Below are positions 35,843 through 47,809 of a DNA stretch of 64,000 nucleotides, in pieces (within the stretch, counting starts at the first letter, position 1; each line of letters starts with the position of its first letter). The notes below the pieces were generated by a model. It did not search any database. It saw only the letters and a list, made by a program, of their open reading frames with translations, and was not told the DNA's origin. The translations under genes were made by a program, and so were the position numbers. The DNA lies in contig NC_057763.1 of the NCBI RefSeq assembly GCF_010389155.1, positions 45,738,645-45,802,644 on the forward strand. Reading direction: 5' to 3'. This DNA is from Erigeron canadensis. Taxonomy: Eukaryota > Streptophyta > Magnoliopsida > Asterales > Asteraceae.

Positions 35843-36136
35843 CGAGCATGGTACCCACGCAATGCAGCGACGGTGGTGGGGAATCCAGTTTAGTGATGTA
35901 GGTGATGGTACTATTGGTGGTGGTAGTGGTGTCAAGTGGGTTAGGTTGATGTAATTGTGATAGTGAAAATTTATAAAGATAAAGGCTTAAAATGTTAATT
36001 ATTAAAATAATTATTTAGAGCGTAAATTATAATTCATTAAGGGCAAAACATAAAAAAATGAAGGGTAATTCTAGTAATTTAAAGGTAGAATTACCTAAAA
36101 TAAATCGAGGCTATTTCTTTTATAAAGGAGTAAAGA
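35843..36136 (-). mobile_element. Helitron-like small element, minus strand
   Basis: The minus-strand 3' end reads GCATTGCGTGGGTACCATGCTCG followed by T, preceded by a GGTGGT-rich (here CCACCACC) segment. The 5' end reads TCTTTACTCCTTTATAAAAG at 36136. Layout matches 38162-38451 and 57962-58206. Confidence 0.6.
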
Positions 36137-36311
36137 TTAACTTAAAAATCATCACAAAATTATATAAAGTCTCACAAGTGAATATTAGTTAATCTCTTTC
36201 TTAATCTTATATTATATCATCTACATGTTCTATTTTATAAAAAAGAACTTTTAAGCTTATAGATTATATGAGTATCATCATTACACACTTCCAATATATA
36301 TATATATATAT

Positions 36312-36500
36312 GAAAAAGTGAATATAAGATTGTCTGACACCTAAGTTTAGGTGTATAACCCGTCACATACAAAGTTTTTAATATTTATTGATTAATGAAT
36401 AAATGTTTAGGCCCCCATGAATTTTATGGATTAAGAAAACAATATGTGAGTGTTCCACACCTAAGCTTAAGTACCTAACAGCCTTATATTCCCATCCCCC
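36312..36500. mobile_element. TA-associated foldback MITE, copy A
   Basis: The arms GTGAATATAAGATTGTC and CTAAGTTTAGGTGT face AAGCTTAAG and GCCTTATATTC. The copy is bordered by TA repeats on the left and GT/TA repeats on the right. It belongs to a family with three consecutive copies here and one at 61247-61436. Confidence 0.75.
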
Positions 36501-36516
36501 ATGTGTGTGTATATAT

Positions 36517-36690
36517 GAGAAGTGAATATAAGGTTGTCCGACACCTAAATTTAGGTGTGAAACCCTCACATATTAATTTTTAATATTTGTTGAAATTTTA
36601 ATTAAATCATATAACCCCCATGGATTTTATGGATTAAAAAAATAATATGGGAGTGTTTCACACCCAAACTTAGATACCTAACAACCCTAT
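36517..36690. mobile_element. TA-associated foldback MITE, copy B
   Basis: The left arm AGTGAATATAAGGTTGTCCG and the motif ACACCTAAATTTAGGTGT face an inverted right arm ending ACAACCCTAT. TA repeats lie on each side. It is separated from copy A only by a short microsatellite. Confidence 0.75.
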
Positions 36691-36703
36691 ATATATATAT
36701 ATA

Positions 36704-36893
36704 TGTGAGAAAAGTAAATATGTGATTGTTAGATATTTAAGTTTGGGTATAAAAATTTGCACACATTAATTTCTTAATATTAATTATACAATGGATAAAT
36801 GACCGAGTCTTATATTTTTAATGCATTAAAATATTAAGATATGGGGATTTTATACTCAAATTTATATATTTAGCAGTTACATATTTCCTAACC
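36704..36893. mobile_element. TA-associated foldback MITE, copy C (diverged)
   Basis: The arms AAGTAAATATGTGATTGTTAG and inverted CAGTTACATATTTCC show the same layout as copies A and B with more substitutions. It follows a TA run at 36690-36701. Confidence 0.65.
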
Positions 36894-37809
36894 TTTATAT
36901 TGTTGAATTGAAATCATTTTTTACTTTTGGTTTAAACTAAAATCATCTTTTTATTTTTGAAAAGGGTAAGACTATCTACATTTTAACCTCTTTTATACAC
37001 TGTCAAAGATGATATTAGAACTCAAAATTGAGAAAAAACGATATTGATAAGTTACTTTTTTACGTTGTATGAAGGATAATGAATTGAATGGGGGAAGAGA
37101 AAGTGTGAAAAGGGCAGCCGACATTGGTTCAGTTACACAAAGATAGTAAAAAGAGAAGTGTGTGTGACTTCATGCTTTTGTTAGTGTTATTTTTGGAAGG
37201 GAAACTGTGGTGCTTGTGTGTGAGAGTTGGTTATGATTATGATGATGATAACGGGATAGAAAATAAGAAAATTAGTTAAATGAGTTGATAAATATTGTTT
37301 TATAGTTTAATGCTTAAAACATATTTATAGATTTACATAAAGTTCATTTGATACGTAAACTTTTAAATGTTAAAAATACAAGTTATTTTATACATGCTAA
37401 CGACATTTCATACGGGTGTAGTTATAACCTGCATTGTAAATAATATAAGTATTAATTTACTTTAATAGAAAAAATTGTCTTGTAAATTTGTTATAAAAAC
37501 CAGAACGTCTTTAAGTTTAAGCATAACAAGAAAACGTCAAATTCTTACAATACTCACTCAATTAGAGATAAGAATTATTATAGTTTTACCTTAGATAGAA
37601 AGTCACTAATATAATAAGATGGGGAATAGAATTTCCATTTGCTTTATTAGTTTATATAAATTCAGGATTTATAAAAGACCTTTTTTATTTTGATATTGTT
37701 ATATTGGGGCTTAATCTTTACATAACGCACACTAACATGTACACATGCCACTCATGGCAAATATTATTACATTTGTTGTTGTTGTTGGGATTAGTCAATG
37801 ATCATCAAT

Positions 37810-37840
<31 letters not shown>

Positions 37841-38161
37841 CACTTAATAGACAATTAGTCATATAATATTTTACAATTCTAAAAAATTAATTCAAACACT
37901 TTATGAGAAAACGAACACAATGACAATAGAAGTGGTTGTACTTTCGCATTGTGAAATGTTCAAAAGTAATATATTTTACAGGAGTGTCAAAATCAATCAA
38001 AGGCTTAGCATCATTTGGATGGATCAGACAAACGCAAACAGTGTCAATAATCCCACTTCCAAAGATTATATTCACCGACTAAAAATACGCACACCCGGGT
38101 TAAATAGTACAGCTTAAATAACTAGCTTTTTTCAATATATATAATAATTAAATAATTAATA
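36894..38161. other. Intergenic DNA, no gene seen
   Basis: Contains a run of about 28 As at 37812-37840, possibly a retroposed tail, though no SINE or pseudogene body is recognisable before it. Otherwise this is AT-rich sequence without coding signal. Confidence 0.35.
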
Positions 38162-38451
38162 TTAACACGGTACCTACGCAATGTGAAAGTGGCAACTAGG
38201 ACGATCTGATGGTAGCGTTGACCGATGGTAATAACGACAACGATCGGAGACAATGACAGGGTTGAATGATATAAGTTAATTTAAATGTAATAATTTATGT
38301 AAATGTGATAGTAGAAACATTATAAAGATAAATGTTTATGATGTAAATTGATAAAATAAAAGTTTAATGTGAAAATTGATTCTTTGAGAACAAAATAGTC
38401 GTTTCCAATTGGGATATTTCAACATGATTATAATTTACATAGTAATATAGA
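38162..38451 (-). mobile_element. Helitron-like small element, minus strand
   Basis: The 3' side (left) has GGTACCTACGCAATG, the inverted form of the shared CATTGCGTAGGTACC end. The 5' side (right), read on the minus strand, is TCTATATTACTATGTAAAT. The expected CTAG is altered to TTAA. Confidence 0.5.
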
Positions 38452-41400
38452 TGAAATTAGTATATCCACTTAAAAGTATTTATAATATCATGACTACTTC
38501 ATAAATGTACATTATTAATCCTCTCGTTTAATCTTATCATTTGATTTTATAAAATGCAAAAATTATGATGTTTAGCAGGATTATTAGAAGATTTTGTTAG
38601 AAAGATCCATAATTTTTCTTAATATATATAATAATTATACAAATCTTGCTTTCATTTTTTTCATATTTTTAATATATAATAATTATCAATGAAGTTGTAA
38701 TGGATACACATAGAAATTTTGTTAACATAATTGCATAAAATGTTTTTATATTGTTCAAGAATAAAACTTTCATGTTGTGTTTGACAATATATTGGATCAT
38801 GTCATTTTTACATTAAATAAATTATTCGTTTATTCATCTATAAATAATAAATTTAAATAGATATACGTCAAAGGTCACAACTATTGCTTGATAGATGATT
38901 ACTGTTTCACCAGCATTTAATTAACCACGTATAGTATAGTAGACGTAGCAATATATATAAAAAGAAAGTTCACATGAAATGTGTCACTCTGCATGCTAAG
39001 TTGCTTACGTCAATTTCAAAACCTACATATTTAACTCCGAATCCGATAAGGCAATAACTTCTACTAATAGCGAAAGCTAGCTAGACATACAAGCAATTGA
39101 CTTGTTGATTCAACTTTCAAGGTACAGAAACGATGCTTGTATGAAATCTTGAAACCAATCGAGGTGTTGCGACGTAACATTAAAAACCAAGGCAATCATC
39201 GAAAAACATGTATATGAGTTTAATTTATGAGAAATATTGTTACACATGTAAATATAAAAGTTTATAATTTTTATATGACATATGACGGGCGTAGACTAAT
39301 CAGCAAATAAATAAAAAGTCGTTAAAAGAAAAAGAAAAATAAATAAATTCTGACTGTATATCAATATTATGTATTGTACGGTATACTATGAATTTTCGAA
39401 GTGGAGAAATTAATAGAATCAAGAATGGGTTCAAAAAAACAAGAAAAAAATGACACTCTCCCACGAGTCAATGGCCCTGGTTTTCTTGTTGGTCTTGTCT
39501 AGTGTCTACTCCTAGAAACTGATTAAATAAACTATTACATTTTGTACTTATTTTTATATTTTATTTAAGAGAAATGGTTAATTTTTCTAAATTTTTATTT
39601 TGAACATTCAAATAGCCGGAGTTTGTTCATCTTACTTATCGGTCTCTATATTCTTCGCAGGATGCTATTCGAATTTTCAGGGAACCACAGAGGGAAAAAC
39701 CGTCAAATAACATGACAATAAATATGAGTAAACCTTGCTCCTCAGGATTCGACCACTAAGGTTTTACCTCAATGATGATTAATTTTTCTAACTAATTAGT
39801 CCAAAAATCCTTTTAAGAATGAGATGATGACATGAGAAAAATCAGAACGCAAAATTATAAAGAAAATTAGTGGATACCACATGATACTTTTTTATAGTTT
39901 TAGGAGAATTCTTAGGCTAATTTTTAAAAAATTTAACATTTTCTTATATTTAAATCCAGTATATAAACGCAAATGTGTCGTATATGAATATCACACTAGA
40001 CTGTGAAGCCAAAGATTTTTTACAGGATATTGGATGAGACCCCTGGCTAGCTATGATATAACTTAAAGTCGTAACAGTTTGTTTCCACATAAAGACAATG
40101 TGACACAAAGTTGATGTGAATGAGATTTGTATCATAGCGAAAATATAAAATACATATTTCATTTGGCTTGTCTTATAGTCACTACTCTATCTTTTAAAAA
40201 AATAGATATGTATGTAATTAATTAATTAACAAAGCTTTTGTTTTGTTAGTTTATTGTGATCTACTGATCGATCGCTAGTATAATACGTACGTGTTGGACC
40301 TAATTTCTAAATGGATTAACTTTCAAAAAAAAAATTATTAATGTTAGTTGAAGAGTATCTAAGTATGCGAGTTAAACGTAAATTACCTGCTAATTGAAGT
40401 TTATATTTCGTTCCATGAGCATCTTCAAACGTTTCTCCAACCCATCCAATGATTGTTTGACGTTATTTATCTACTTCAAAAATAAAAATAGACAACTTGA
40501 ACAAGCATGCAATTTATACCAAATACTTCCATATTAGGTGATTAATTAGCAAGTAGCAACCTAGGCATATTGTTAAGGTCATACACACATAATTCTCTCG
40601 CTTTCTTATTCCTCTTTTATGATTCCACTATTTGAAAAAAGCTAGAAAAAGTGAGAATAAACTTCATTCAAAAATGTAGTTTTTAAGTATTCTCATTTTA
40701 AGTTTGTTCTCGTTTAATTGTCACCCTATATATATATATATATATATATACCCATTAGTTCTTGGTCAGTACGAACGGTGTACTAACGCAACACTTTGAT
40801 CTAAGTGTAGCTAGGCAACACAATGTGATGTAGCCGGCCAGGCAAAATAAAAGCTGAAACTAGAAAGGACTAATGAGTCGTGGTCCTGTAGTTACAATTT
40901 ATTGAGACGGGTCATGGCATAGTCCTAAATGCCAAGGGGCCACCAGGCACCAGAGTGTATTCAAAATTCATTCCCCAGATAAATCAGGAGCTAGGTTAAT
41001 TTGTCATATGCACAATAAGACTATCTTTAACTTGCATTTCCCACTTTTGATATATATGTCATATATCATATGCAGTTTTCAATAGTTTTAATTAAATAAT
41101 ACTCATATTTGATTATTCGTCAAATAATATTAATAATGTTGCAATTATAAGATCAGCAATAGGTAGAAAAAATGGTCATCTCCTATAGATCTTATATATC
41201 GTCTTGCAAAAACATATATTACATAAAAACAACGGAAAAACAACAACAGCAACACTACATATTTTTTTGCACATGCTTGTTTTTTGTCTTCATTTCGTTT
41301 AGGATCCTATAAAGGATTAAAAGGCTATAAGTTATTGTCATTGTAACATCAAAAATTTTGTTTAGTTTTTACAGTTAAAAGATTTGTAATTTCTTTTTTA

Positions 41401-41627
41401 AAAGAATATAATATACAATTTAAGAATTACTTCGTAGGATTATATATATAATAGGAATATAATATAACTTATACATATTTCTATTATTCGAATAATTTTT
41501 TTTTTAAAAAAAAGAAAAGAATAAATCCTCCTAAATAATTAGTTAAAAAATTTATTAACGATAAGATAATGACAAGGGGTAAAATCAAAGGATAGACTTA
41601 GGAAAGAGAATAAGTCACATATCATTA
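38452..41627. other. Intergenic DNA, no gene seen
   Basis: About 3.2 kb of AT-rich DNA with TA repeats near 40728-40750. A fragment like the arm of the 60841-61223 foldback family (TATTCTCATTTTAAG and TTCTCGTTTAATTGTC) lies at 40690-40725. A 20-codon frame at 39449 resembles a signal peptide but stops at once. Confidence 0.35.
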
Positions 41628-41636
41628 TTTTAAGAT

Positions 41637-42876
41637 GAGTTAATTGCAGGATTTGTCCCTGTGGTTTATCCATTTTCATTGTTTATATCCCTGTTAAGTT
41701 TTTTAAACAAATTCGTCCAAACTTGTCACATTCTTTGCAAGTTACATCCCTGTGGCTAATGGCGTTAGTATTTGGCCGTTAAGTCGACGCACGTGAACTG
41801 CACGTGAGGGCAGTTTCGTAATTTGCCACCCCCAAACAACTTTGTAATTGCACGATTCATCCCTGTGGTTTGTCCGTTTTAGTGGTTTACATCCCTACTC
41901 ATAAATTTTCGTGGAATAGATCCAAAGTATGCAAATTTGTTGCATGTTTCATCCCTGTGGTTGATGTCGTCAATTTTTTCCCGTTAAATGGGATCATGTG
42001 CCACACATGTGAAGATATTTTCGTACATTCTTCCGACTCCTACACCTATCATTTTTCTCTTTCTTACTTCTTAGGACTCCACCAAAATCAATTCAGTTTT
42101 TCTTTCCTTGACATTTTCACCTATCTTTCATAGGTAATCAAATTCCCCTTTATTCAATTCCTTTCTCATTCAACTATTTTTGAAATTAATTTTTGTGATA
42201 TTTAGGCTGTTAAGGCTCGAACAAAAAGAAACTGCATATTAACACACATCCACATATGAAACAAGAGGCCGAGACGCACCAATCAGTGGCAGTCCGCGAT
42301 TGGGTTTCAGAACAGCTTGGTTTGTGATTTGTGGCGGTGGTAATAATGAAAGCTTGGTGGTGGTTGGTTCCAATGGGGAAGCTCATCAATGGCGGATTTT
42401 GCATTTTTAACCAACCGATCAACAGGTTTGCTTACCTGTATACCCCAAATGTTATTTAATTCCACCGTCAAAAAATCAATGACGGTTTATAAAATTTCGA
42501 AAAATCTATCAAACTTATTATGGCACATGATCCCATTTAATGGAAAAAAAATTAACGACATCAATCATAGGGATGGAACATGCAACAAATTTGCGTACTT
42601 TGGATCTATTCCACGAAAATTCTTGAGTAGGGATGTAAACCACTAAAATAGACAAACCACAGGGACGAATTGTGCAATTACAAAATTGTTTGAGTGGCAA
42701 ATTACAAAACTGCCCTCACATGCGTCGACTTAACAGCTAAATATTAACACCATTAGCCACAGGGACTTAACTTGCAAACAATGTGATAAGTTTGGACGGA
42801 TTTGTTTAAAAAAACTTAATAGGGATGTAAACCACGAAAATGGGTAAACCACATGGACGAATCCTGCAATTAACTC
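41637..42876. mobile_element. Mutator-like element with about 360-bp inverted arms
   Basis: The element starts GAGTTAATTGCAGG and ends with its inverse, CCTGCAATTAACTC in opposite orientation, bracketed by a perfect 9-bp duplication, TTTTAAGAT (41628-41636 and 42877-42885). The arms (41637-42002 and 42522-42876) pair along nearly their whole length. Each arm is itself two diverged tandem units built around ATCCCTGTGG. The central 520 bases are unique, slightly GC-richer around 42240-42420, and may be captured host DNA; I do not recognise them. No mudrA transposase is present. Confidence 0.88.
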
Positions 42877-42885
42877 TTTTAAGAT

Positions 42886-43840
42886 TTTAAGAAAACTTTT
42901 AATAAGATATATCATTTTTTTAAGAAAAAATTAGAATTCAGTGGCACAAGTTTAAGTGACATATTAACTTGCCTCTAATTTGATTTTTAGAGACATTTTT
43001 CTTTAATAAAAAAGGTCACATAATTTTTTATAAGTTCTTTGTTACCTATACATAGAAAAATGTTGGGGAAGTCAAAAGCAGTAAAAACTTTTAACGTTTT
43101 AGTTTATTATACATTTCTTGTAGTAGATAAAATGTTTGAATGTTAAATATTAATTACTACAGTACTACATTATGGGGATTGTATTCGGTACCGTAATAAA
43201 CCGAAAACGAATTTTTACCAAAAATGAATACCGGATATGTATATGTGAACTGGTACTCATTCGATATCAATATGTTTTTTGCTTCTCAATATTAATATCA
43301 GTAGTAGTACCGAATTATTTTTGATTATATACAATATAAAAATAACATTTTTATAAAATTTGAACGTATTTTAAAAAATTTCAGTTGCTTTGTCAAAACG
43401 AAAAAACCACTTCAAATTTATAAATTAGAAATGGATACTAGAAAACATTTTTTACAATTAAAGGTAGCTTTAGCCTCTCGATTAAAAAAAAAAAAAGAAG
43501 ACCAGCAATGAGTTAATGTCACCAACCATATATATGTATCACACAATTTTCAAAATGTATATATGTATGCTTTATAAGCCCTACACCTCATGACAATATC
43601 CTTTTCCGTGCTTCAACTAGCTAGGGCCATGAAAGAAACATGTTACATGGGTCGATTAAAGAGGGGTAATCAATATTTGGACAATTGAGTAGTTCCTTTT
43701 TGTACATGACAATTTAAACCTCAATAATACGTTTGTTTTTACCCCCATTTGAAAAACAAAAATAATATTAATAATAATAGAGGTGCCCACCATGCACTAT
43801 GTAAGATCAATATTGTTTCATGGTGATACAACTTACGTAT
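42886..43840. other. Intergenic DNA, no gene seen
   Basis: AT-rich sequence between the Mutator-like element and a Stowaway-like MITE. No coding or RNA gene is supported. Confidence 0.35.
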
Positions 43841-43842
43841 TA

Positions 43843-44093
43843 CTTCATTCATCTCATATTAAGTGTTCTATTTTGACTTTTTGAGTCTTTATCCTTCAAC
43901 TTTGACTGTAAATATTTTTGTTTGTGTTATATAACACTTGATATAACATATATGAATTGATTGGGTTTTAAGTGTACTTTTCATTGATATAACTTTCATC
44001 AACTAATATATAACACAAATAAAAATATTTACAGTCAAAGTTGAAAGAAAAAGACTTGACCAGTCAAAATAGGACAATTAAAATGGGACGAAG
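43843..44093. mobile_element. Stowaway-like MITE, 251 bp
   Basis: Inverted arms start CTTCATTCATCTCATATTAA (left) and CTTCGTCCCATTTTAATTGT (right, inverted). Internal CTATTTTGACT and CAACTTTGACTGTAAATATT blocks recur in both arms. TA flanks both ends (43841-43842, 44094-44095). This is the Tc1/mariner Stowaway pattern. Confidence 0.82.
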
Positions 44094-44419
44094 TATTATT
44101 ACTTCAAGGCCGAACTTATTTAGTTTGTAATCGTGTGTGAACGCGATTGGTAAATTGTAAAAAATAGATCTGAAGAAACACCTAATCGCTATTACGATAT
44201 AGTTACGACCTTGCAATGTTTTAATGTAACGGGATTAGTGCATATGGGTGGATACCACCACATTAAGTCGATTTATTCCATCATGAGAGACAATGATAAA
44301 AGTCGTGTCAAGTTTTTGTTAGGCAAGGTTCTATATATATAAGTTTTGAATGATTGAATCTAATAAATGCTAAAAAGATACAAAACGTCTAATTAGTTAT
44401 TATATCACATGTATTTCCC

Positions 44420-44645
44420 ATTATAGTTTAGTGATTGAACATCAATTTTACATGTTGGAGGTCTCGAGTTTAAAACATGGGAAAGACATTTAAAGAAATT
44501 TCACAAATAAAGTCTTCCAGTGAAACATGTTTGAGTTCTGTACAGGGGTAGGGTTTACCCCAATTAAATGTTGTGTCTTATAACGGTTTTAGTTGGGGAT
44601 TTTTCTTCCTATTAGGTATTAGGAGTGAGAGAACTCTTTAACAAT
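44420..44645 (+). mobile_element. SINE, plus strand, same family as 19894-20223
   Basis: A box A-like TAGTTTAGTGATTGAAC near 44424 and a box B-like GTCTCGAGTTTAAAAC at 44461-44476 are followed by GGTTTACCCC, CCTATTAGGTATT and GAGAGAACTCTTTAAC. These correspond in order to the inverted segments of the SINE at 19894-20223. No target duplication is identified. Confidence 0.6.
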
Positions 44646-44817
44646 TTACAGTCTCTTATTTCAAGTTTGTAAAAGCAAGAAAATTATTAAATTATTATCT
44701 TATTTTTTACTATTATATCATCTAAATACTCAATCCAACTCATACATGATGTGATAAAATAAAAAGAAAAACATGTGTTTGTCACTTAAACTGTGTCATA
44801 TATACAATATACTAATC

Positions 44818-45096
44818 GACAAAGGTTCAAGTGAGTACCATTTGAATTGGAGGAACCATGAGAACCTTTTAATTATAATTTGGTGTTCATATGTGAATAG
44901 TCTATGTGAACAAATATGCACATTTGAACATGTCAAGTTATAACTAATATTACCTATGTTCATATATGAATGGTTTTCAAATGAACCTATGTGAACGAAT
45001 ATATTCACATATACATATCACATATGAACATCAAGTTATAATATAATGGTTCTCATGGTTTTTCCAATTTAAATGATTCTTAATTGAACCTTACCC
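44818..45096. mobile_element. Foldback element with 9-bp TSD, Mutator-like
   Basis: The arms begin GACAAAGGTTCAAGTGAG and (inverted right end) GGGTAAGGTTCAATTAAG, and share AACCATGAGAACC and GTTCATATGTGA. A perfect 9-bp direct repeat, ATACTAATC, flanks it (44809-44817, 45097-45105). The 9-bp duplication suggests Mutator-type transposition. Confidence 0.82.
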
Positions 45097-45105
45097 ATAC
45101 TAATC

Positions 45106-46093
45106 ACCTCTACACAGTCCCTAAATAATTCTTAAACTGTGTCATATGTACATATCTATATTTTGTCAACGTATAATTAATATATAAAATGTCTAACAAA
45201 ATAAGAATTGAACAACTATATTCAACAACGTTATATATTACACCACATTAAAATATTGAGTCGTTTCGTTAAAATTTGAATTTAAATATTTTTAAATCAT
45301 CCATCATTGCATAATACGTATTAACTAATTATCACATTGGTATCAACCTATTAAAGATTTTTTTTTAATATCATTATTATAAATTTATGATATTAATTAT
45401 AAGTGTTAGTTAAAGTTATAAAAAAGTATTTTAAATAAAATGAAATTCAAAAGTTAGTGTGAGTATATAAAAAAAGTCTTTGATCAAATAGCTTGAGGAT
45501 TATCAACCTTTTGAAGAAAAAAACTATTCACTTCAATGGTAATAAGCTATTCAAAGACTTTTTTGTTCAAAATTTTTTTTCCATTAAACTCTTATCGAAG
45601 ATGCTCTAAACTAAGTAAGTTAATTTGAACCGCAATAATTGAGTATCAAAGTAATGTAAGTATGTAACTATTAGAATTATACATACAATTGTTCAGACAT
45701 AGAATTAAACCAACAATTTTTTCTCTGTTGATTTTTATCATTACAAACCATGCATTTTATAAAAGAACATTCAAATTAAGTACTTAAGTGAATACCCAGT
45801 ACAGGGTTCACGAGAATGAGCATGTGAACATAATGCTCGATCAATGTCTGCAATCATTTATATGCTTCAGGTATACGTATGCTTATTTGTCTCCCAATTC
45901 TTGAGTTCAATTATGCCGGGTAATCATTGGAGGTTGACATTGACGAACAGATTATGTTAAACAAAAAGGTTTAATTTTGATTGTTAGGTAGGTAAAAAAT
46001 GAGAACCAACCGACGCCCATGAGCAATTTTTTTTACATTGCTAACTAGCTTATTACCGTGTAACATGGATTCATTTATTTTTTTACAAAAACA
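45106..46093. other. Intergenic DNA, no gene seen
   Basis: AT-rich sequence with a short imperfect inversion (AAAGTCTTTGA and TCAAAGACTTT, about 45473-45562). No gene is seen. Confidence 0.35.
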
Positions 46094-46102
46094 TTTATTA
46101 TA

Positions 46103-46414
46103 GAGTTAATTTCACAAATCGTCCTTGTGGTTTTAAAAAAAAAATCACGTTTCATCCTTTAAACTTCAAAATGACACTGGTAGTCCTTTATACGCAGATA
46201 ATGGTCACGTTTCGTCCTTTAATCTAACGGATGATGGTCACATTCGTCCTTTAATCTATCGGATGATGGTCACGTTTCGTCCTTTATACGGTCGACTAAA
46301 GGACGAAACGTGACCATTATCCACGTATAAAGGATTATCAGTGTCATTTTGAAGTTTAAAGGATGAAACGTGATTTTTTGGTAAAACCACAAGGACAATT
46401 TTTGAAATTAACTC
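46103..46414. mobile_element. Mutator-like foldback MITE, 312 bp, 9-bp TSD
   Basis: Starts GAGTTAATTTCACAAATCGT and ends with the inverse. The two arms pair through CCTTGTGGTTTT, ACGTTTCATCCTTTAAACTT and CGTTTCGTCCTTTA blocks. TTTATTATA (9 bp) lies at 46094-46102 and 46415-46423. The terminal GAGTTAATT is shared with the larger element at 41637-42876, placing both in one family. Confidence 0.88.
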
Positions 46415-46423
46415 TTTATTATA

Positions 46424-47800
46424 TGAAAACTATTAAGATCTAAATAAACATTTAGAACTTTTTGAATCACAAATTATAATATCATGTTATTGTCAAGAAA
46501 ACATGTTAATAAATAATGTCTATAGCCATAAAACTAAAATATATGCATTGAACACATATATTTTAATAAGTGTAATTCACCATAAAGTAAATCTTTTAAC
46601 ACTAAGTTCAACATAGTTTTATAGTTATATATGGTATCTCAAATATAAGATTGTTTTTCTAATAAAATATACATGTCGTTTTAGTATTACTCCAAATATC
46701 AATCAACTAATGCTCAAGCCAAATGTTTAATGCTTTAATTACGTTTTAGTGTATTGGTGATAGATAAACGATTAATAATTTAGAAAAAGAAATGAGGATA
46801 TAATGGTTTTAATACATTATTAAAAGATATCGACACTATTACAATATTTTGTTAAGTTTTGCTTTTATAAAGTTGATTCTTAATTTACATGAAATTAGCA
46901 CTGGTCCAACCTAGCTAATAGAATATATCAAAGTAAAGGATCTTCATGGTCTCATCACAATCCACCCTTCTTTTTCACTTTTTGAGATGCATATAAATCT
47001 TTGTAGTATAAACTACTGTTAATAGTCATGTAATTATATTGGCATTGGTCGTCTCATACACTTTAAAGTTTAGGAGCTATCTGCTAGGTGGAAGTCACTT
47101 AAAGAGATTTATGGTAGATTGGTATCGCATTGCGAGGCTTTTCAGATTAGTAAAAGTAAAATAAAATGATTGATCTTATAAAAAGTTTAGTTTAATATTT
47201 TTCTAATATCATGAAAATTTAACGTGTATAATCTATTTATTCATATGGCTTTACTATTATGTTTAGAAAAATTATTACGTTATCTTCTATAATTTATGCA
47301 TATAGCATACTATCATTGTCTTAAACAAGTGTCGTCCGACACCTCCTGCGTGATGTATTGTCGTCATTGCAATTTGCAAAGATATATATCCATCTAGTTT
47401 TTTGATTTTGTTTTTTTAAAAAAATAAAAAATAAGGATTTGTAAATCCTTCTTAAAGATTGGTTTAAAAACCCTCATAAAATTATAAAAAGATGACATGT
47501 GGTATTTCACTACCTTTTACACATATCATCATCTAAGTAATTATGAGGATTTGTAAATTATTTTGTTTAAAAAAAAATCATTTCTTTAAAAAAAAATATA
47601 TATTGAAAAACCGTTTGAAAAGGGAGCACCAACACATTCATGATTGTCATCTCATGGTTCAACCCCACACTCATATTTGTACTTTCTACTTTGCTGTGAG
47701 GAATTCTATCTTTCATTCCCAAGTGAGTGAATCATTATCAGTGATTCAGTGGTAGAGATTGGGATTCCCTTTTTCCTTTACTAACTCCACGAGCACTCTG
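46424..47800. other. Intergenic DNA, no gene seen
   Basis: AT-rich DNA with a copy of a dispersed 70-bp motif (GACATGTGGTATTTCACTA at about 47494) inside a small inverted structure of GGATTTGTAAAT blocks at 47433-47560. No host gene is recognised. Confidence 0.4.
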
Positions 47801-47809
47801 TAAATAAAA

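Noticed and set aside
37812..37840. Long A-run as evidence of a retrogene
   Set aside because: No coding or SINE body precedes it and no target duplication was found.
39449..39511. Signal-peptide-like 20-codon frame
   Set aside because: It stops right after the hydrophobic stretch and no downstream exon could be linked.
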